The position numbers and the translations under genes are program-made. From assembly GCF_900099645.1 (NCBI RefSeq), contig NZ_FMTL01000001.1, forward strand, positions 930,001-994,000: a stretch of 64,000 nucleotides of DNA. The letters run 5' to 3'. Every line of letters begins with the position of its first letter. Positions within the stretch are counted from its first letter, which is position 1. This DNA comes from Pseudomonas peli (GTDB taxonomy: Bacteria; Pseudomonadota; Gammaproteobacteria; Pseudomonadales; Pseudomonadaceae). Below, piece by piece: positions 57,309 to 64,000 of the stretch. The notes beneath the pieces were generated by a model that did no database searches, was not told where the DNA came from, and was given only the letters and a program-made list of their open reading frames with translations.

Positions 57309-59582
57309 TTAGAAGCGGTATGTGGCCGACAGCACTGCCGAACGCGCAGCACCGTACTCGATGGCCGAAGAGCGTGCGGTGGTGGTGCCGGCACCCACAG
57401 TGGTGCCCACTTGCGTTCTCACGCTCTCAACATATTCCTTATCAAACAGGTTGTTGAGATTGAGTTGCAGATCAAGTTCCTTGTTGACCTTGTAACCGAC
57501 CATGGCGTTGTGCAGCCAATAGGCATCCAGCTTTACGCCATCATTGGAAGCGGTAAGGTTACGCTCGCTGACATAGCGGGCACCGTAACCGACGCGCCAG
57601 CCAGCTGGCAGATCATAAGTCGTCCACAGATTGAGCGAACGAGGCGGAGTGTTGGCCAACGCCTGACCTTCGCGGGCAATACCTGCCGCCGTGTTGGCCG
57701 CTTCAAGGGTCTCGCTGTCCAGGAAGGTGTAGTTGGCGTAGACATTCCACTGATCAGTGACACGTCCGGTTGCGCCCAGCTCAAAGCCCTGAACGCGCTG
57801 CTTGCCTGCCAGCTGGGTACTGCCATCAACCATGGTTTCGCGGGCATTGCTCTTCTCTACCCGGAACAGCGCTGCATCCAGGCCCAGACGACTATCGAGG
57901 AACTCCCACTTGGTGCCCAACTCCCAGGTTTTGTTCTTCTCAGGCTCAAGATCCTGAGTCGCCGCAGACAGGCCAGCACCGCTGGTCGCCAGGTTCTCGG
58001 CGGATGGGTTGAAGGAGTCGCCATAGGCAACGTAGATACGCCCATTCTCTGCCGGCTTATAGGTCAGCCCCGCACGCTTGCTCAGATGCTCATCGCTTGA
58101 GTTGAAAGACGTCCGGGCATTGGTCGCCAGGGTGTGATCATCGGCATCGCCATCCACCCAGTCATAACGCAGGCCGAGACTCAAATCCCAGTAGTCGTTC
58201 AGTGCGATGGTGTCGAACGCGTACAGCGCGCGGTCGAGCAGGCGCGTCTCGGTATTCGCGCTATCAGCCTTATTGGTCGGACCATTCCAACGACCAGGCG
58301 GGTTACTCAGGTCATAACCGCTGTCCGGAAACGCCAAGTTATAGGCGTAGGTAGTACGGTCATAGGTCTCACGTGATAGCTCGACACCGCTGACCAGCGT
58401 GTGGGCCAGGCCAAAGGTCTCGAAGTTGGCAGTCAGGTTGGTCTGATTGATCAGCATTTTGCTGGTGACATCACGACCATAGGCCTGCGGACCTGCGGGC
58501 AGATATTTGCCAGCCGCCAGAACTGGACCAACACCAGACGATGAACGACGACGATCAAGGTTGACATGGGACGCCGAGATGACTGTATCGCGGTGGATTT
58601 CCGAGTAACGGGTCAGGTTCTGCAAGCGCAGGCTGTCGTTGATGTCATGCTCAAGCTTGACCGTGAATGCATCGCTCTCGATTTCTTCCTTGTCCAGATT
58701 GCGCCAGCCAAAGAAGCTTTCACGGTCCACGCCTGCCAGGCGCTTGCCATTGATTGCCGGCACGCCGTAATCAGGCAGGTTGTCGTCCGTTTGGTGGAAG
58801 TAACTCAGGGTCAAACGCGTCGAATCGCTCAGACCCAACAGCAGCGACGGTGCGATGCCCCAGCGCTGACGATCGACATAGTCGCGGCCTGGCACATCGT
58901 TCTCATGGGCCATCAGGTTAAGGCGCATGGCGCTGCCGGTACCCACGCCATCCAGGGTCTGGTTGGAGTCCAGGGTCAGGCGGTGATAGTTGTCGGTGCC
59001 CAGGCTGGCGCCAATTTCAGTGAAGTCACGCTGGAGCGGCTGTTTGCTGACCTGGTTGATGCTGCCGCCAGTGGTACCGGAACCACCGAATACCGAGTTG
59101 GGGCCCTTGATGACTTCAACGGCTTCGATATTGAAGGTATCGGTACGGTTGTTCTGCGAGCTGTCACGCAGGCCGTCGATCTGCATGTTGGCGTTGGCAC
59201 TGAAGCCACGGATGTTGATGCTGTCGCCCGAGCCACCACCGCCCTCACCGGCGTTGAAGGTGATGCCGGAAACGTTGGCCAGCACTTCTTTCATGCTCAG
59301 GGCTTTCTGCTCTTTAAGCAGCGCCTGCGGTACCACGGTGATGGTCTGCGGGGTATCGAGTAGCGGTACAGCGTACTTGGCCGACGCCGAGCTTTCGGTC
59401 TTGTAGTCTTCGGTTTGCTCACCTTTGACCGTTACGCTGCCCAGCTCAACCGGTGTCTTGGCTTTTTGCGGCGCTTGCTCAGCGGCCAGGCCTGCGCCCG
59501 CCCAAGAGGCGATGACCAGACCAATGGCCGAAGCCAGAACACGACGCTGCGGCAGGCTGCCGGCTTTTTTACCCATACCCAT
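57309..59582 (-). CDS. TonB-dependent siderophore receptor
   Basis: This 757-residue outer-membrane receptor has a signal peptide, a TonB-box-like PVELGSVTVKG segment, the plug domain (LLDTPQTITVVPQALLKEQ and INIRGFSANANMQIDGLRDS), and a 22-strand barrel ending in a C-terminal phenylalanine (SAVLSATYRF). It belongs to the FhuA/PiuA-like siderophore receptor family, so it probably imports a ferric siderophore with TonB energy. ATG 59582 has GGGGTGG upstream; a GTG at 59591 is less likely. Its N-terminal signal shares SLPQRR-LASAIGL with the second receptor at 61700, so the two are paralogues. Confidence 0.93.
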   Translation of the reverse strand: MGMGKKAGSLPQRRVLASAIGLVIASWAGAGLAAEQAPQKAKTPVELGSVTVKGEQTEDYKTESSASAKYAVPLLDTPQTITVVPQALLKEQKALSMKEVLANVSGITFNAGEGGGGSGDSINIRGFSANANMQIDGLRDSSQNNRTDTFNIEAVEVIKGPNSVFGGSGTTGGSINQVSKQPLQRDFTEIGASLGTDNYHRLTLDSNQTLDGVGTGSAMRLNLMAHENDVPGRDYVDRQRWGIAPSLLLGLSDSTRLTLSYFHQTDDNLPDYGVPAINGKRLAGVDRESFFGWRNLDKEEIESDAFTVKLEHDINDSLRLQNLTRYSEIHRDTVISASHVNLDRRRSSSGVGPVLAAGKYLPAGPQAYGRDVTSKMLINQTNLTANFETFGLAHTLVSGVELSRETYDRTTYAYNLAFPDSGYDLSNPPGRWNGPTNKADSANTETRLLDRALYAFDTIALNDYWDLSLGLRYDWVDGDADDHTLATNARTSFNSSDEHLSKRAGLTYKPAENGRIYVAYGDSFNPSAENLATSGAGLSAATQDLEPEKNKTWELGTKWEFLDSRLGLDAALFRVEKSNARETMVDGSTQLAGKQRVQGFELGATGRVTDQWNVYANYTFLDSETLEAANTAAGIAREGQALANTPPRSLNLWTTYDLPAGWRVGYGARYVSERNLTASNDGVKLDAYWLHNAMVGYKVNKELDLQLNLNNLFDKEYVESVRTQVGTTVGAGTTTARSSAIEYGAARSAVLSATYRF

Positions 59583-59613
59583 GAGAACCACCCCCAGATA
59601 AAAACGAGGCGTG

Positions 59614-59641
59614 ATTCTAATTGATAACTATTATCAAGCAA
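59614..59641 (-). promoter_or_regulatory. Promoter with embedded Fur box (TonB receptor)
   Basis: On the minus strand TTGCTT (59636-59641) and TAGAAT (59614-59619), spaced 16 bp, form the promoter of the receptor. Between them lies TGATAATAGTTATCA (59622-59636), which matches the Fur consensus TGATAATNATTATCA at 13 of 14 defined positions. Fur bound to iron would therefore block RNA polymerase. Confidence 0.85.
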
Positions 59642-59666
59642 TAGGCATTTACACCTTAATTCGCAT

Positions 59667-60794
59667 TTAGTTCCATTCCTGTAGCTTTTTATCCAACAGG
59701 CACTCGCGTCCAATACTGGCCAGATCACGACAGCCCGTCAGCGCCATCGCCACTTCCAATTCAGCGCGCAACAGCTGTACCACATGCGCCACACCGCTCG
59801 CCCCGGCGGCTGCCAGGCCATACACATAGGGTCGCCCGACCAGCACAGCATCAGCGCCCAAGGCCAACGCCTTGAATACATCCGTACCGCGGCGAATACC
59901 GCCATCGAGCAGCAGCGGCACCCGCCCCTGCACCGCAGCAGCGATTTCCGCCAGCACCTCGATGGTGGCGGGCTGGCCGTCCAAAGTCCGTCCGCCATGA
60001 TTGGAGACAATGATGCCGTCGACGCCTTCGGCCACTGCACGCCGCGCATCCTCGGCAGTCATCACGCCCTTGAGCAGGATCGGCAGACGCGTCAATGAAC
60101 GCAGCCATTGCACATCCGCCCAGCCAGGCGCTGCCGCAAGCAACGCACCACCGAGCAGCAAACCACCGCTGGGCGGCGCGCACTCATGCAATGGCTGCAT
60201 ACCGCGCAGATTGACGGCTTCAATCCCCCCCGGCAAAGAAAAGCCCGCGCGCTGTTCACGGTTGCGCATACCGTTGACCGGCGCATCCACCGTCAACACC
60301 AGCGCCTGATAACCCGCCGCTTCGGCGCGCCTGACTAGCGCTTCGGTAAAGGTTCGATCCGGTTGGATATACAGCTGAAACCACAGCGGGTTATGGGCAT
60401 GCTCGGCCACGGCTTCGAGGGACACACTGGCCTGGGTGCTCAGCACCATGCCGGCCTGCACAGCAGACGCAGCCAGCACCGTTGCCAGCTCACCCTGGGC
60501 ATGCGCCAACTGCTGATACGCCACCGGCGCGAGGAAAATCGGGTGAGTAAAGGTCTGACCGAACAACTGCAGATGGGTATTACCACCACTGAGATCAGCC
60601 AACACCCGCGTACGCAGACAAATACGCTGAAACGCCGCCTGATTTTCCGCCAGGGTCAGTTCATCAGCCGCGCCGCCCGCGATATAGGCCCAGGCCTGGG
60701 CGCTCATGCGCTCGCGGGCCAGGGGTTCATAGTCCGCCACGGCAGCAACACTTGGCGGAATCTGCGTCAGTTTTGGTAACGGCATGCCGGTCAT
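59667..60794 (-). CDS. FMN-dependent alpha-hydroxy-acid oxidase/dehydrogenase (LldD family)
   Basis: This 375-residue TIM-barrel flavoenzyme oxidises an L-2-hydroxy acid to the 2-keto acid. The FMN and active-site loop [13 protein letters not shown] holds the catalytic His and a conserved Arg. The [14 protein letters not shown] segment and the [20 protein letters not shown] barrel end are present. The start at 60794 overlaps piuC (ATGA), so it is translated with an iron-uptake gene. The substrate could be lactate or a hydroxycarboxylate. Members of the family also include glycolate and mandelate oxidases. Confidence 0.88.
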   Translation of the reverse strand: MTGMPLPKLTQIPPSVAAVADYEPLARERMSAQAWAYIAGGAADELTLAENQAAFQRICLRTRVLADLSGGNTHLQLFGQTFTHPIFLAPVAYQQLAHAQGELATVLAASAVQAGMVLSTQASVSLEAVAEHAHNPLWFQLYIQPDRTFTEALVRRAEAAGYQALVLTVDAPVNGMRNREQRAGFSLPGGIEAVNLRGMQPLHECAPPSGGLLLGGALLAAAPGWADVQWLRSLTRLPILLKGVMTAEDARRAVAEGVDGIIVSNHGGRTLDGQPATIEVLAEIAAAVQGRVPLLLDGGIRRGTDVFKALALGADAVLVGRPYVYGLAAAGASGVAHVVQLLRAELEVAMALTGCRDLASIGRECLLDKKLQEWN

Positions 60795-61471
60795 GTATTG
60801 GCCCACTGGCGCAGCAGGTTGTGATAAACCCCGGTCAACCGCGCCAGCTCAGCACTCTCTGGCACTTCAAGGGTCAGCGCCTGTACCGCCCGATCCAGCT
60901 CCAGCAACAGGCCGCGCTGAGTGTCATCACGTACCAGGCTCTGAATCCAGAAAAACGCCGCATAACGCGTGCCACGGGTTACCGGATTGACGCGGTGCAG
61001 GCTGCTGCCGGGATACAGCACCAGATGCCCAGCCGGCAACTTGACGCTGTGGCTGCCGTAGCTGTCCTCGACCACCAGCTCACCCCCCTCGTACTCATCC
61101 GGATCACTGAAAAACAGCGTGGCCGACAGATCACTGCGCACTCGATGCGGCGTGCCCGGCACACTGAAAATCGCGTTGTCGATATGATTGCCGTAGGTGC
61201 CGCCGCCGGTGTAACGGTTGAAGCGCGGTGGCAACACCTTCAGCGGCAAGGCCGCCGAAACAAACTGCGGATGGTTGCCCAGACGCTGCACGATAAAGTC
61301 GCCAATCTGCACCACCAGCGGATCATCCTGCGCCAGTTGCTGATTGGCCTTGGCTTTGGCCGCCTGATAGCCCGCCGTCAGCCGACCATCCTGCCAGCTG
61401 GCCTGCTCAAAGGCCTGACGGCACTCACGCACCTGTTCGGGCGTCAGCACATCGGCAATGCTCAACATCAT
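60791..61471 (-). CDS. piuC: PKHD-type Fe(II)/2-oxoglutarate hydroxylase PiuC
   Basis: The 226-residue dioxygenase has the 2-His-1-carboxylate iron site H96, D98 (GNHIDNAIF) and H159 (SSLHR), and the 2-oxoglutarate Arg near R169. In Pseudomonas piuC lies beside the PiuA receptor gene and is iron-regulated; its substrate is unsettled. It follows the PiuA-like receptor gene on the same strand, but a terminator separates them, and a Fur-like site at 61520-61538 precedes it. GGAGAG serves as ribosome site. Confidence 0.92.
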   Translation of the reverse strand: MMLSIADVLTPEQVRECRQAFEQASWQDGRLTAGYQAAKAKANQQLAQDDPLVVQIGDFIVQRLGNHPQFVSAALPLKVLPPRFNRYTGGGTYGNHIDNAIFSVPGTPHRVRSDLSATLFFSDPDEYEGGELVVEDSYGSHSVKLPAGHLVLYPGSSLHRVNPVTRGTRYAAFFWIQSLVRDDTQRGLLLELDRAVQALTLEVPESAELARLTGVYHNLLRQWANT

Positions 61472-61519
61472 GATTCGCTCTCCTCACCGGCCGCCCTGAG
61501 CGACCGCCACCAAACAGTT

Positions 61520-61538
61520 GCAAATGATTCTAAATAGC
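61520..61538 (-). promoter_or_regulatory. Putative Fur box upstream of piuC
   Basis: The plus strand here reads GCAAATGATTCTAAATAGC. AATGATT fits the left half of a Fur site, and the right half is imperfect. A -10-like TAGAAT (minus strand) lies within it (61527-61532). The position, about 50 bases before piuC, suits iron control of the piuC-oxidase pair. Confidence 0.6.
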
Positions 61539-61647
61539 TAGCGCGCACTATGACAGCGCCACACACCTAGGCAGTTGATCCAGCCCAATAAAAAGCGCTC
61601 AGCCTCCACCTCAATGCGCCAGCCAACCGCTGCAGCGGAAAAATAAA

Positions 61648-61684
61648 ACGCCCCGAATACCATCGGTATTCGGGGCGCTTGTTT
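61648..61684 (-). terminator. Rho-independent terminator of the PiuA-like receptor gene
   Basis: On the minus strand a perfect GCGCCCCGAATACC-like stem (GCCCCGAATACC/GGTATTCGGGGC) is followed by TTTTATTTTT, about 16 bases after the receptor stop. Confidence 0.92.
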
Positions 61685-61699
61685 GCTGCCTGGTGTGAC

Positions 61700-64000
61700 T
61701 TAAAAACGGAAATCAGTGCTCAAGGTTAGGGTGCGTGGATCACCCAACAAAGCACGGCGACCTTGCCAGTTGGCTGAGGCGACATATTCCTCATCCGTCA
61801 GGTTATCGATGTTCAGACGCACATCCACATTGGCATTCACTTCATAAGAAGCCATCGCTGCAAAGGTGGTGTAACTCGGCACGCGACCAAAGCGGCCATT
61901 GGCGACCATACGCTCGGCATCATCCGGACGCCCCAGGTACGACGAGCCGACATGCTGCGCGCCCAGACCGAAGGTCAGCCCGACCGGCAGGCGGTAGGTC
62001 GTCCACAGGTTGCCGGAGACTTTTGGCGTAAAGGCCAGCTCGTCGCCATTGGTACGCAGTTCAGTGCCGTAATCCCCAGCATTCGCGCGACGACGTACGT
62101 CATCCAGGTAAGCGCTGTGCTTACGTTCGCTGTCCATAAAGACGATGCCGCCAAACACGCTCCAGTTATCGGTGAGTTTGCCCGAAGCGCTCAACTCCAG
62201 CCCTTTGACGGCCTGCTCACCATACCCTTTGAGCGTGGCGCTGCCGGTCTGGCCAACATCAAGCCCGGTGATGGCCACATTTTTCTTCACGGTGTAGAAC
62301 AACGCCGCCGCGGTCGAGAGGCGCTTGTCGAAGAAATCCCACTTGGTGCCGATTTCATAGTTGTGCGCACGCACCGGGTCGGCCCCCTTGATCAGCGCGG
62401 GCAGCCCCTGGTCGGCTCGCGAGATATCGGAGTTCGACAGGTAGGAGCCTGGCGGCTGAGTGGAAACGCCATACGCGGTGTAGAGGCTGCCATTCGGCAG
62501 TGGCTTGTACACCAGGCCCAGCTTGCCGCCCAGGCTCAACTCGGTGTCATTGAAACCATCGCCCGGCGTAGCGGCACCGCTGCTCAGGTTACGGCTGCTG
62601 ATGCTGGCCTCGTATTGCTCCAGGCGCAGGCCACCGGTGAGTTGCCACTGCGGGTTGAACTCCAGCGTGTCGTAAACATAAAGAGCGGCAGTATCCACAT
62701 CCACCTTGGTGCGATCACGCGGAGCCAGTGCTGCCGGCACACTGCGCGACCAGTCCGGGTGAAACACACTGACCAGGCCGGGCAGGGTCTGTGAAGCGAA
62801 TGCCAGCGACTCGGACTTCTCGTGAGTCAACTCCAGCCCAGTGGACAGGTTGTGGGCAATACCCCAGGTCGAAAACTGGGTGGACAGGTTGGTGATGTTG
62901 CTCAGGGACGTGTTGACCCGGTCGTATTGCTGACGCTGCACATTGACCAGCGCGGCATTGGCATTGTTATCGTCATCCAAGACATGGGTAAACCGCGCCT
63001 GACGATCCACCCGAGCAAGGCGTGTCTGGTTGCTCACGGTGCTGACGGCACCAAGATCCTGCTCAATACGAAACAGCAATGCATCGCTGGTGGTGTCGTC
63101 GAAATCCGACTTTAGGCCGAAGAACGTGTCACGGTCCGCCGACCAAACGGACGGATCATAGGGCGTACCGGCACCCTTGAGTTTGTCGCGCAGCGCCACC
63201 CCGGCCACCCCAAGGTCAGGACGATCATTCATCTGTACATGCTCATAGGCGAAGATCGTGCGCGTATCGGTGCCCAAGCCAAACGCTACCGAAGGTGCGA
63301 TGCCCCAACTGTTCTTCTCGGCATGCTCACGCCCGGCCACACCGCTGTCTTCCAGCAGCAGGTTGAGGCGCACTGCGGTGCTGTCGTTGATCACCTGATT
63401 GGTATCGAGGGTCATGCGCTTGCGCGCCTCGGAATCGTATTGGTCGAAGGCATAGCTGATGCCGCCACCGATAAATTCTTCCAAGGTTGGCGTCTTGGTC
63501 ACGAGGTTGACGTAGCCCCCTGCACCACCCCGGCCGTTATCGGCCGCCGGGCCCTTGGCCACTTCAACCGACTCGACGTTGAAAACGTCGCGGGTGTAGC
63601 TGCCGTTGTCGCGCGCACCGTCGATAAAGATGCTGCCGCTGGTGTCGAAACCACGCAGGCTGAAATTGTTGGTGCCACTGGCAAAGCCGTTCTCGCCGGC
63701 ATTGAAGCTGATACCAGGCGTGTTGCTCAGCACGTCAGTCAGGTTGCGCGCGCCCTGCTCCTTGAACAGCGCTTCAGGGATAACGCTGAAGGTTTGCGGC
63801 GTATCCAACAGCGCCGCAGTCTGCTTTGGCGAGGAGGCCTTATCGACCTTGTAGCCGTCGTCCTGCTGACCTTTAACCGTGACGCTGCCCAGCTCAACCG
63901 GGGTTTTATCGGCGTCGGCAGCCAAGCTGTGGCTGGCACAGGATGCGATGGCTAAACCGATGGCGCTGGCCAGCAGGCGGCGTTGCGGGAGACTTCTGCG
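61700..64000 (-). CDS. piuA: TonB-dependent siderophore receptor, PiuA-like (5' end cut off)
   Basis: This outer-membrane receptor runs off the right edge; only the first few signal-peptide residues are missing. The visible N-terminus (RRSLPQRRLLASAIGLAIAS) is a signal sequence ending near SLA. Then come the TonB-box-like PVELGSVTVKG, the plug motif LLDTPQTFSVIPEALFKEQG, FSLRGFDTSGSIFIDGARDN, and a barrel that ends with a C-terminal phenylalanine (TLTLSTDFRF). PiuA-type receptors take up xenosiderophores and are used by catechol-bearing cephalosporins. The name is based on family resemblance and the piuC neighbour. Confidence 0.9.
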   Translation of the reverse strand, partial: RRSLPQRRLLASAIGLAIASCASHSLAADADKTPVELGSVTVKGQQDDGYKVDKASSPKQTAALLDTPQTFSVIPEALFKEQGARNLTDVLSNTPGISFNAGENGFASGTNNFSLRGFDTSGSIFIDGARDNGSYTRDVFNVESVEVAKGPAADNGRGGAGGYVNLVTKTPTLEEFIGGGISYAFDQYDSEARKRMTLDTNQVINDSTAVRLNLLLEDSGVAGREHAEKNSWGIAPSVAFGLGTDTRTIFAYEHVQMNDRPDLGVAGVALRDKLKGAGTPYDPSVWSADRDTFFGLKSDFDDTTSDALLFRIEQDLGAVSTVSNQTRLARVDRQARFTHVLDDDNNANAALVNVQRQQYDRVNTSLSNITNLSTQFSTWGIAHNLSTGLELTHEKSESLAFASQTLPGLVSVFHPDWSRSVPAALAPRDRTKVDVDTAALYVYDTLEFNPQWQLTGGLRLEQYEASISSRNLSSGAATPGDGFNDTELSLGGKLGLVYKPLPNGSLYTAYGVSTQPPGSYLSNSDISRADQGLPALIKGADPVRAHNYEIGTKWDFFDKRLSTAAALFYTVKKNVAITGLDVGQTGSATLKGYGEQAVKGLELSASGKLTDNWSVFGGIVFMDSERKHSAYLDDVRRRANAGDYGTELRTNGDELAFTPKVSGNLWTTYRLPVGLTFGLGAQHVGSSYLGRPDDAERMVANGRFGRVPSYTTFAAMASYEVNANVDVRLNIDNLTDEEYVASANWQGRRALLGDPRTLTLSTDFRF

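Noticed and set aside
57073..57457. Short open frames between the PepSY reductase and TonB receptor genes
   Set aside because: Products are Arg/Ser/Cys-rich without any signal, domain or ribosome site. One of them runs into the end of the receptor gene in antisense.

Overview
The window looks like chromosomal DNA of a Pseudomonas species. It is GC-rich, almost every protein resembles Pseudomonas proteins, and several gene orders match what I recall of P. aeruginosa PAO1 (recalled from memory, not searched). No phage, transposase, CRISPR array, rRNA or tRNA was seen. The only clear foreign-looking gene is an AT-rich one at 42766-43404.

Region 1 (1-13.9 kb) is conserved housekeeping, mostly on the minus strand. 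It starts with the head of the division and cell-wall cluster (mraZ, rsmH, ftsL, start of ftsI). A clear sigma70 promoter and a three-copy MraZ operator precede it. Then come the RNase P RNA gene, rsmI, and a plus-strand envelope operon (lpoA, yraN, gmhA, a dual-BON lipoprotein). After these are sspA-sspB, the cytochrome bc1 operon (petA-petB-petC), rplM-rpsI, and the aldo/keto reductase gene tas.

Region 2 (13.9-26.5 kb) is more accessory. It holds an acyl-CoA dehydrogenase facing a DJ-1/AraC regulator, a secreted protein of unknown function, two adjacent nuclease genes (DEDDh exonuclease and NYN), a YciC-like membrane protein, a VOC protein, two orphan periplasmic solute-binding proteins, an SDR enzyme, a CDGSH iron-sulfur protein, an EEP-family hydrolase and the helicase HrpB.

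Region 3 (26.6-52 kb) follows the order I recall around PAO1 PA3961-PA3984. It contains a lipoprotein, a CDF metal exporter, an Lrp regulator, DUF2788, a globin, rluE, amn, an aidB-tetR operon, the hybrid sensor kinase ladS, thiD-thiE, hemL, a Sel1 protein, DUF1820, and miaB-ybeZ-ybeY-corC-lnt. Inserted features include a cobalamin riboswitch with a lone CbiM gene, a PIN/NYN-type nuclease gene between thiE and hemL, and a 115-bp repeat-like element.

Region 4 (52-64 kb, minus strand) begins with the 5-oxoprolinase operon pxpA-pxpB-pxpC. An iron-uptake cluster follows: a PepSY/flavodoxin-type reductase in the inner membrane, a TonB-dependent receptor with a near-perfect Fur box inside its promoter, an FMN-dependent alpha-hydroxy-acid oxidase translationally coupled to the PiuC hydroxylase, and a second TonB receptor (PiuA-like) that runs off the window. 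Together these could import a ferric siderophore, or a mimic of one, and release the iron by reduction.
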